Part shown: positions 1 through 5,834 of the stretch, piece after piece
How positions within the stretch are numbered: position 1 is the first letter of the stretch
How the letters are laid out: every line of letters starts with the position of its first letter
Assembly: GCA_903907305.1 (NCBI GenBank)
Contig: CAIVNT010000216.1
Location: 1-12,356 of the forward strand
DNA: 12,356 nucleotides
Direction of reading: 5' to 3'
Origin: an uncultured Ignavibacteriota bacterium
Lineage (GTDB): Bacteria > Bacteroidota > Ignavibacteria > UBA10030 > UBA8401
Notes under the pieces: generated by a model
Database searches by the model: none
Told to the model about the DNA's origin: nothing
The model's input: only the letters and a program-made list of their open reading frames with translations
Program-made: the position numbers and the translations under genes

Positions 1-226
1 CCCCCAGCGGACCGCGCAGTTTTGCGGGGATCGGAAGCAGTACTCGGCCGTTCTTCTCCGTCCACACACTGGTGCGCCACTCATTGCCGTTCATCGATGC
101 GATCACCGGTGTTCTTCCCCACGCCAGTTTGGCGGACGGCGCATGCTTCTTCGGAACGGTCGCGAAGGTCCAGCCACCCTTGCCGGGATATTTGAAGAGT
201 TTTGTACGGAAGACGACGCTGCTCAT
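1..226 (-). CDS. DUF1905-domain protein, N-terminal part (runs off left edge)
   Basis: The reading frame starts at the ATG complementary to 224-226 and stays open to the window edge, giving 75 codons. The residues fit the DUF1905 fold, a small beta-barrel domain: an opening stretch reading VVFRTKLFKYPGKGGW, then TFATVP, then PVIASMNGNEWRTSVW, then GRVLLPIPAKLRGPLG. The order (bulky strand, Trp, 'VP', 'V.A.MNG..W.TS', 'G..LLPIPAKLR') is the family pattern. The role of DUF1905 proteins is not established; many carry a C-terminal YdeI/OmpD-associated (OmdA) helix, which would lie outside the window. The frame remains open upstream to a TAG at about 285 but has no earlier ATG, so this is the best start, although no Shine-Dalgarno sequence precedes it. 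It lies 67 nt past the end of the NagZ-fusion gene, with an inverted repeat between them, so it may be a separate unit. Confidence 0.72.
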   Translation of the reverse strand, partial: MSSVVFRTKLFKYPGKGGWTFATVPKKHAPSAKLAWGRTPVIASMNGNEWRTSVWTEKNGRVLLPIPAKLRGPLG

Positions 227-239
227 AGAACGTGATGAA

Positions 240-284
240 GCCTTGCCAATGTTACAGGAAATTTCGTTGAAACCTTGGCAAGGC
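240..284. repeat. Perfect 10-bp inverted repeat with 25-nt spacer
   Basis: GCCTTGCCAA at 240-249 is repeated exactly in inverse as TTGGCAAGGC at 275-284. The element fills most of the 67-bp gap between the stop of the glycosidase fusion and the ATG of the DUF1905 gene. As RNA it would make a 10-bp stem with a large 25-nt loop. No T-run follows on either strand, so it is not a typical intrinsic terminator. It could be a factor-assisted terminator, an RNA-processing or stability hairpin, or an operator for the DUF1905 gene. The repeat is certain; the function is open. Confidence 0.7.
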
Positions 285-293
285 TATTAATGA

Positions 294-3158
294 TCATTTA
301 ACCGCACCGAAGATGGCATCATGCACCGCAGGACGAACTCGCGCGATCTTCGATGTATTCCTCGTCGGATAGACCCTGTTCGTCAGAAAGATAACGATGA
401 TCTTTTTTTCGGGATCGACGACAACGGAGGTGCCGGTGAATCCTGTATGAAGGAATGTTACGGCTGATGTGAATAGTCCGGAGAATGAGCGTCCCGTCGA
501 GCGGGTGTCCCATCCGATGGCGCGGCTGCTCTCCCCCTGCTGTTTGATGAACCGCGCGATGGTCGTTGAATCGAGATACCGTTTCCCGTTATAGATACCG
601 TAATTCAATTCCATCTGCAGGATTTTGGCCAGGTCCGATGCGGTGGAGAAAAGACCGGCATGTCCCGAGATCCCCCCGAGCGTTGCAGCATTCTCATCGT
701 GAACACGTCCGCGAACAGGTTGGTATGTTTTCTTCCAGAATGAATCGATCTCCGTCGGAACTGTCCGTTTCCACAACTCCGCGGGAGGATTATACATAGT
801 ATTCTTCATCCCCAGCGGTTTGAAGAAGACCGAATCGACATATTGCGCCAATGTTTTCCCCGTTACTTTTTCAATGACCTTCCCGGTCGTGATCAGTCCC
901 ATATCGCTGTAGAGTGTCGAGTCCCCCGTACGGTAGATCAGCGGCGCCGCAAAGATGGAGTCCATCACGCACTGAGGTGAATCGCAGAATTCATAATACT
1001 TCCGCCACGCCTGGAGTCCGCTGTTGTGCACAAGCAGGTTATAGAGTGTGATGTTCTCTTTCCCATTCTGTCCGAACGCGGGGAAATACTTTACGATCTT
1101 ATCATCGAGGGAGATTTTCTTTTCTTCCACTAATTTCATTACCGCACTGGTCGTGGAGATCACCTTCGTTACGGATGCAAGATCGAACAATGCATCGGTC
1201 GTCATCTGTTCGGATGCCGAGTCATACATAAAGCGGCCGTACGCTTTTTCGTGGACGATAATACCGTCCTTCGCCGCCAGCAGCACTGCGCCCGGGAACG
1301 CCGAATCCGCAATGGCCCGCGTGATGATGGAATCGACCTTCGCAAGAGAATCAGCGTCGAATCCGGCGGACTGCGGAGTGCCGTTGCGAAGGGCAATCGC
1401 ATTCAGCTGCACGCCGTCGCCGAAATTGTATCGTCCCGGAATCGTTACGGGAAGTTTCCCGGAAGCCGGCTGTTCTCCGAAGAGCACTTCTGCGGCAGCG
1501 TCCACCGATGATGTGCCGGGACCGAATGTTGCGACGAGTGCATCCACTTTGGGGAATTCCATCATCACATACGGATTACCGAGAGCAACAGCAATGACCG
1601 GTTTCTTTAAGGCAATGATCGCACTCATCAGGTCATCCACTTTTTTCGGCAGGAATCCGGAATTGAGTTCCGCAGACCGCGTGTAGACCATGAACTGACA
1701 GATGATCAGGTCATTGAATTTCGCTTTCTTCAGAACATCATCGAATTCCATCTGATTGCTGCGGGGGTCGATCCGGACGAATTCCATCTTCTTTCGTTTG
1801 AAGAGTTCATCGTGAAGATCATCCGCACTGTCAGGATCTTCCCTGTCCGAAAAAACGATATCCAGTATTTTCTTTCCGTTCAGGTTCTGCAATGGAAGGA
1901 TATTGTTCTCATTTCCAGCAACTGTAATGGAACGACGGGCGATCACTTCATTCAGGCTGCGTATCTCACTGTTCGAAACGACCGATGAAACGTCATCCAC
2001 ATTCACGAACCGGTTCGTATCGAGTCCGCACCATTGCTTTGCCACGAGGATCTTTCGGACGGATTGTTCGATCCGCTCAATGGATATCTCTCCGCGCTTC
2101 ACTGCCGCATAAATAGAGTCTATTCCTTCATCCGCATCGGGGGACATCAGCAGAATATCCGCGCCGGCGATAAAAGCATGCTTCGCCGCTTCGCCCGGTT
2201 CAAAGAGTTTCGAAATTCCCTTCATCGAAAGGGCATCCGTTACGACCAGCCCTTTGAAATTCAATTCTTCCTTCAACAACTTGGTCATCACATTACCGGA
2301 AGCCGTCGCGGGAATCGAATCCGACTGATCGAATGCGCTGGAATGGATGTGCGCTACCATTACGGACATGACACCATTGCTGATAGCATCGCGGAAGGGA
2401 ACGAGTTCCAATGAATCAAAACGCTGGCGGGTGAAATGGACGGATGGGAGGTCAAGATGTGTATCGATCTCCGTGTCCCCGTGACCGGGAAAATGTTTTG
2501 CCGTGGAGATCACATGTCCTTTGTGCGTTCCGCGGATATACGCCCGGGCAAACTCACTGACGAGTTTCGGATCCTCACCGAACGACCGTGTATTGATCAC
2601 CGGATTTTTCGGATTGTTATTGATATCGACATCGGGCGAATATACTTGGTGAACGCCGAGCGAGCGTGCTTCCCGTGCGACCGCTTTTCCCATTTCATAG
2701 GCAAGATTCGTGTCGCGTGTTGCGCCGAGGGCCATGGCGCGGGGAAATGTTGTCGCTTCTTCAATGCGCATTCCCGTTCCCCATTCGAAGTCAGCGGAGA
2801 TCAGCAGGGGAATCTTTGAAACGGATTGGAGTTTGTTTGCGTTGACAGCGAATCCGTACGCCGTGCCGTGAGAGAAATAGAATCCCCCCACACCGATCTC
2901 TTTTGCGTAGCGAATCTTTTCCTGCCACTGTTTCGAATCTTCAGGAATAAATCCTGCCCTCGTCCAGATGACGAAAAGCTGTGCGATCTTTTGCTGAAGC
3001 GGCATGGAATCCAATGTTGATTGGATCCAGTCAACCGGCAGAGATTTTTTTTCCTGAAGTTTAACCGGCACGGGAACATAAGTGATCTGTGTTTCCCGGG
3101 GAGATGAACAGGAAAGGAAGATCAATGCAATCAATAGAACACTGATCGTTTTCGTCAT
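294..3158 (-). CDS. Lipoprotein fusing NagZ-type GH3 beta-N-acetylglucosaminidase to a beta-lactamase-fold (AmiE-like) hydrolase
   Basis: This 954-residue protein opens with a lipoprotein signal (hydrophobic 6-15, lipobox-like FLSC with Cys17), so it should be membrane-anchored and face the periplasm. Residues ~45-375 are a GH3 domain of NagZ type: KHFPGHGDT at 221-229, the Asp232-Thr-His234 dyad typical of NagZ acid/base chemistry, and VVTDAL with nucleophile Asp308. Residues ~400-590 match the alpha/beta sandwich seen in B. subtilis-type NagZ. Residues ~600-950 are a serine beta-lactamase-fold domain with SVTK (Ser662, Lys665), YSD (Tyr750-Asp752) and HTG (904-906) in the places of SxxK, YxN and KTG. 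NagZ removes GlcNAc from muropeptides. In B. subtilis a separate protein, AmiE, which I recall as beta-lactamase-like, then cuts the MurNAc-L-Ala bond, so the fusion may do both steps. That second activity is inference; a D,D-carboxypeptidase or esterase is possible. The start codon overlaps the kinase stop by 4 nt, implying co-translation. Confidence 0.9.
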   Translation of the reverse strand: MTKTISVLLIALIFLSCSSPRETQITYVPVPVKLQEKKSLPVDWIQSTLDSMPLQQKIAQLFVIWTRAGFIPEDSKQWQEKIRYAKEIGVGGFYFSHGTAYGFAVNANKLQSVSKIPLLISADFEWGTGMRIEEATTFPRAMALGATRDTNLAYEMGKAVAREARSLGVHQVYSPDVDINNNPKNPVINTRSFGEDPKLVSEFARAYIRGTHKGHVISTAKHFPGHGDTEIDTHLDLPSVHFTRQRFDSLELVPFRDAISNGVMSVMVAHIHSSAFDQSDSIPATASGNVMTKLLKEELNFKGLVVTDALSMKGISKLFEPGEAAKHAFIAGADILLMSPDADEGIDSIYAAVKRGEISIERIEQSVRKILVAKQWCGLDTNRFVNVDDVSSVVSNSEIRSLNEVIARRSITVAGNENNILPLQNLNGKKILDIVFSDREDPDSADDLHDELFKRKKMEFVRIDPRSNQMEFDDVLKKAKFNDLIICQFMVYTRSAELNSGFLPKKVDDLMSAIIALKKPVIAVALGNPYVMMEFPKVDALVATFGPGTSSVDAAAEVLFGEQPASGKLPVTIPGRYNFGDGVQLNAIALRNGTPQSAGFDADSLAKVDSIITRAIADSAFPGAVLLAAKDGIIVHEKAYGRFMYDSASEQMTTDALFDLASVTKVISTTSAVMKLVEEKKISLDDKIVKYFPAFGQNGKENITLYNLLVHNSGLQAWRKYYEFCDSPQCVMDSIFAAPLIYRTGDSTLYSDMGLITTGKVIEKVTGKTLAQYVDSVFFKPLGMKNTMYNPPAELWKRTVPTEIDSFWKKTYQPVRGRVHDENAATLGGISGHAGLFSTASDLAKILQMELNYGIYNGKRYLDSTTIARFIKQQGESSRAIGWDTRSTGRSFSGLFTSAVTFLHTGFTGTSVVVDPEKKIIVIFLTNRVYPTRNTSKIARVRPAVHDAIFGAVK

Positions 3159-4108
3159 GAGCGAAGGAATTTTTGTGCGAGTAACGCCGCTCCTGCCGCC
3201 GGGGACAACATCGGCCGAATCACTTCGATCATAGGAAAATTCTGCGCTAGATATTGCTTCAGCAGACGCGTAATGATGGTGTCATTTGCAATGAGTCCGC
3301 CGATAAACGAAACATGGATCTTTTCTTTCACTTTTTTCTTCGATGAAGCTGAGACCTTTTCCGCTGCGACCAGAATATGCCACGAAAGTTCGATCACCGC
3401 ATTCTCAACGATCGCCCGGCAGACCTTATCTTTCTTCTCGGCAGCATTCAGCACGAACGGTGCGACCGTGGCTATATCAAATCCATTTTTATAGACGGCG
3501 TTGATGATCTCCGTCTGGTCCTTCAATCCCAATTCTTTTGCAATCATTCCGGTCAACACTGTTTTTTCTCCGCGTCCGTCAAGATGACGTGTCACCGCCG
3601 TCAATCCAAGCCGTCCCACATAATATCCGCTCCCCTCGTCACCAAGCACTCTTCCCCATCCTCCCACGCGATGGACGTTTCCCTTACTGTCCTTCCCAAA
3701 TGCGATCGAACCTGTTCCTGCGATCAGGATGATCCCTGCGTTTCCGTGGAATGCACCCTCCAATGCTGCACGCGCATCACTTTCAATGATCACCTTCTTG
3801 AGGGAACTCCCTTTTCGAATGGAATACGCTTTCAATCCATTCTCCATCCTTTTCTGGTCCCCTTCCCTCCCTGCCCCTGCAAGTCCGCAACCGACCGCAG
3901 CGATCTGAGTGACAGTGCATTCGACGGACTCGCAGCACATCTCAATGAGGGTGAAGATCGTCTCCGCCGCTTTCTCCACACCGATGATCTGAAAGTTCGA
4001 AGGACCGGCGAAATGTTCCGCCAGAACTGCACCGTTCTCATCCATAATAACGGCATGCGTTTTTGTTCCGCCGCCGTCCATCCCGATATAATATTTTGAC
4101 TTTTTCAT
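3155..4108 (-). CDS. BadF/BadG/BcrA/BcrD-family sugar kinase, probable GlcNAc and/or MurNAc kinase
   Basis: This 317-residue cytoplasmic ASKHA-fold kinase should use ATP to phosphorylate an N-acetyl amino sugar at C6. Motifs in order: phosphate-1 loop DGGGTKT at 11-17; IIESDARAA with Asp111 as the likely catalytic base; phosphate-2 loop AGTGS at 130-134; VGGWGRVLGDEGSG at 148-161, a hallmark of the GlcNAc-kinase branch; and adenosine-site FIGGL at 268-272. Length and motif spacing are normal for the family. Clostridium acetobutylicum MurK, which accepts both MurNAc and GlcNAc, belongs to this family, as do animal GlcNAc kinases. Its neighbours, a NagZ-type fusion overlapping by 4 nt downstream and an AmpG-like permease upstream, favour a cell-wall sugar. 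The 2-hydroxyacyl-CoA dehydratase activator branch is unlikely because its FeS cysteine pattern is absent. The exact substrate cannot be decided from sequence. Confidence 0.88.
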   Translation of the reverse strand: MKKSKYYIGMDGGGTKTHAVIMDENGAVLAEHFAGPSNFQIIGVEKAAETIFTLIEMCCESVECTVTQIAAVGCGLAGAGREGDQKRMENGLKAYSIRKGSSLKKVIIESDARAALEGAFHGNAGIILIAGTGSIAFGKDSKGNVHRVGGWGRVLGDEGSGYYVGRLGLTAVTRHLDGRGEKTVLTGMIAKELGLKDQTEIINAVYKNGFDIATVAPFVLNAAEKKDKVCRAIVENAVIELSWHILVAAEKVSASSKKKVKEKIHVSFIGGLIANDTIITRLLKQYLAQNFPMIEVIRPMLSPAAGAALLAQKFLRS

Positions 4109-4177
4109 ACTTGATCGACCGCATGTTATGTGTGAGACTGCTAGTACCGTTTTAATAATGCAAATTGCGTTTTACTA

Positions 4178-4227
4178 TCATCCTTCGACGCGGCATTCGG
4201 AAAAAATGCCGGCCTTGCTCAGGATGA
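4178..4227. repeat. Nested inverted repeat, likely a degraded dispersed intergenic element
   Basis: The outer arms TCATCCT (4178-4184) and AGGATGA (4221-4227) are exact inverse copies. Inside them CGGCATT (4191-4197) pairs with AATGCCG (4205-4211) around a 7-nt loop. The text 'TCATCCTTCGAC ... GCTCAGGATGAC' resembles a dispersed intergenic palindrome that I have seen in many environmental bacterial genomes; that resemblance is memory, not a search. The structure could fold in RNA from either strand. There is no adjacent T-run to make it a clear terminator. Confidence 0.6.
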
Positions 4228-4319
4228 CTATCTCTTTTTATAAGCTAATTTATTCGAAACAGTATGAGCGTAACATTTTCTATTTACAATTGCTCTTCCA
4301 CCATTTCAATCAAGCAATT

Positions 4320-4335
4320 TTGTAATCTTGTAATC
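4320..4335 (+). repeat. Tandem duplication of an 8-bp unit (TTGTAATC x2)
   Basis: TTGTAATC occurs twice head to tail just beyond the permease stop codon. Related units occur on the opposite strand in the gap upstream of the permease gene (GATTACAA at 5681-5688, GATTGCAA at 5665-5672), and a looser version lies at 11232-11275. The recurrence in three separate gaps suggests a low-complexity dispersed element rather than a site serving one gene. Confidence 0.5.
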
Positions 4336-4349
4336 TATGATTTTTTAAT

Positions 4350-5642
4350 TTACGCTTTCTTCTTCCCAAACTCCGGATCGACCTTCGCCATCAGTGCAAC
4401 GATGAATCCCGGAATCGTTGACGCCATCACCCAAAGAAAAAAGTGCTGATACCCGATCGCATCCTGAAGTTTTCCGCTGAACATTCCGGGGATCATCATT
4501 CCCAGCGCCATAAATCCCGTACAGATAGCGTAGTGCGCAGTCTTGTACGGTCCGTCCGAGATCATCACCATATACATCATATAAGCCGTAAAGCCGAATC
4601 CGTATCCGAACTGCTCAACGCCGATCGCACCGCAGATGAGTGCGAAATTCTCCGGCTGCATATATGAAAGATACACAAACATCGCATCGGGGAGATGGAT
4701 TGCAAAGACCATGATCCAGAGCCAGAATTTCAATCCTTTTTTCGAGATCACATACCCGCCAAGCAATCCGCCGAGTGTGAGGCAAAGGACACCAATTGTT
4801 CCATATGCAATTCCCACATCGCTCGTGGTCAGCCCAAGTCCCCCGTCCGCGCGTGCATCAAGCAGGAACGGCGTCACTAATTTCACCAGCTGCGCTTCGG
4901 CAAACCGATAGAAGAGAAGGAATCCAAGGGTCACGAAGATCTCTTTTTTCTTAAAGAATGAACCGAATGTTCGCACGAATTCTTTCAGCACTGCACTGAC
5001 TGATGCTTCTTCCACGACCGATCGATCGATGGCAGGATACGGCAGTGCGAATCGATGATAGATCGCAATGGAAAGGAAGAGTCCTGCAAGGATAAAGAAT
5101 GTGATGGACCACGCTGTTGCAATAGAACCGGAGTGAATTTCAAGATAACCGGCGAGATATACCAATGCTCCCTGTCCCATGATCATTGCAATGCGGTAGA
5201 ACGTGCTGCGTACACCAACGAATGCCGCCTGCTGATGCTGTTCCAATCCGAGCATGTAAAAGCCGTCCGCAGCGATATCGTGTGTTGCCGAACTGAACGC
5301 CATCAGCCAGAACACGGCCAGTGACCACTGAAAGTATGATTCCATAGGGATCGTAAATGCGACCGCCGCAAGCGAAGCACCGATCAACAATTGGAGAGTG
5401 ACGATCCAAAATCGTTTTGTTTTAAAAATATCGATCAGCGGACTCCACAGCGGCTTGATCACCCACGGCAGATAGAGCCAGCTTGTGTAATACGCAATGT
5501 CCGTATTCGACACGCCGAGCTTTTTATACATAATCACCGAGATCGTCATGACAACGACGTATGGAATTCCCTGTCCGAAATAAAGCGTAGGGATCCAAGA
5601 CCATGGGGATTTCTTTGAAACCGGTTTCACATCACTCATCAT
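4350..5642 (-). CDS. AmpG-like MFS permease, probable muropeptide or amino-sugar importer
   Basis: This 430-residue inner-membrane protein has about 12 hydrophobic segments (roughly 17-39, 51-71, 78-99, 104-124, 148-166, 176-196, 234-253, 275-297, 303-327, 333-352, 366-387, 398-418) with a charged central loop at ~198-234, the usual MFS 6+6 plan. The end of the fourth segment carries SATHDIAADGF (118-128), matching the S.QDI..DA signature of AmpG/PAT-family permeases, and PTLYFGQGIPY (18-28) matches the family's N-terminal YF..G.P. AmpG brings GlcNAc-anhydroMurNAc and its peptides into the cytoplasm during murein recycling. The neighbours (SpoIID-domain, sugar kinase and NagZ-fusion genes) fit such a substrate, but size and charge specificity cannot be read. 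Translation may begin at the second ATG (5637-5639), since GAGG lies 6 nt before it and only 3 nt before the first. Confidence 0.82.
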   Translation of the reverse strand: MMSDVKPVSKKSPWSWIPTLYFGQGIPYVVVMTISVIMYKKLGVSNTDIAYYTSWLYLPWVIKPLWSPLIDIFKTKRFWIVTLQLLIGASLAAVAFTIPMESYFQWSLAVFWLMAFSSATHDIAADGFYMLGLEQHQQAAFVGVRSTFYRIAMIMGQGALVYLAGYLEIHSGSIATAWSITFFILAGLFLSIAIYHRFALPYPAIDRSVVEEASVSAVLKEFVRTFGSFFKKKEIFVTLGFLLFYRFAEAQLVKLVTPFLLDARADGGLGLTTSDVGIAYGTIGVLCLTLGGLLGGYVISKKGLKFWLWIMVFAIHLPDAMFVYLSYMQPENFALICGAIGVEQFGYGFGFTAYMMYMVMISDGPYKTAHYAICTGFMALGMMIPGMFSGKLQDAIGYQHFFLWVMASTIPGFIVALMAKVDPEFGKKKA

Positions 5643-5645
5643 TTA

Positions 5646-5650
5646 CCTCT
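5646..5650 (-). promoter_or_regulatory. Shine-Dalgarno sequence of the AmpG-like permease, favouring the second ATG
   Basis: On the minus strand AGAGG is followed by TAA and then two consecutive ATG codons. The distance is 3 nt to the first ATG and 6 nt to the second. The usual 5-9 nt window points to the second ATG (5639), shortening the protein by one residue. It is one of only two clear Shine-Dalgarno sites in the window. Confidence 0.55.
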
Positions 5651-5749
5651 TTACAAAACAGCAAGATTGCAATATTCCATGATTACAATATTTTATTGCT
5701 AATTGACTCTAACCTTTGATGTTTGATTTATGCCTTATATATTCGCATT

Positions 5750-5818
5750 CCTTAGCGTTCTTCGCAGGTGAATATTTTTTCTATCATTTTCAATTATCAA
5801 TTATCCATTGTCAATTCT
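5750..5818. repeat. Degenerate repeat tract downstream of the SpoIID-domain gene
   Basis: Positions 5791-5818 form four 7-bp units: CAATTAT, CAATTAT, CCATTGT, CAATTCT. Just before them, 5750-5775 reads CCTTAGCGTTCTTCGCAGG and on into GTGAATA, which resembles a dispersed intergenic phrase ('TTAGCGTTCTTTGCGGTGAA') that I have seen in other genomes. The whole 192-bp gap (5643-5834) between the SpoIID-domain and permease genes is AT-rich and has no credible gene. Confidence 0.5.
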
Positions 5819-5834
5819 GACTTCTGTTTTCTAC

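Larger units (their letters stand above)
4109..4349. other. 241-bp AT-rich gap between permease and kinase genes, with repeats
   Basis: The gap separates the permease stop (4350) from the kinase start (4108). It holds a nested inverted repeat at 4178-4227 and an 8-bp tandem duplication at 4320-4335, both listed separately. No open frame of convincing composition is present on either strand and no strong sigma-70 promoter stands out. Such a gap inside an otherwise functional cluster means the kinase-glycosidase pair probably has its own promoter or a leader. Confidence 0.5.

Noticed and set aside
72..290. 72-codon open frame on the plus strand at the left edge
   Set aside because: The minus strand over 1-226 gives a recognisable DUF1905 pattern, and the plus-strand product matches nothing I know.
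294..1400. Antibiotic-resistance beta-lactamase reading of the C-terminal domain
   Set aside because: The SxxK/Tyr/HTG motifs are shared by amidases, esterases and D,D-peptidases; fusion to a NagZ domain in a murein-salvage setting makes a cell-wall role more likely than drug resistance.
1048..1686. 212-codon open frame on the plus strand
   Set aside because: It is fully inside the NagZ-fusion gene on the opposite strand. Its translation is rich in Ser, Ala and Thr with no family motif, while the minus strand carries intact catalytic motifs throughout.
3377..4099. 240-codon open frame on the plus strand
   Set aside because: It is antisense to the sugar kinase, whose ATP-binding loops are all present. 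The plus-strand translation is Cys/His/Arg-rich and shows no domain.
5786..5814. Consensus -35 hexamer TTGACA on the minus strand upstream of the permease gene
   Set aside because: It is part of the 7-bp repeat tract and no reasonable -10 hexamer lies 16-18 nt downstream, so I do not call a promoter.
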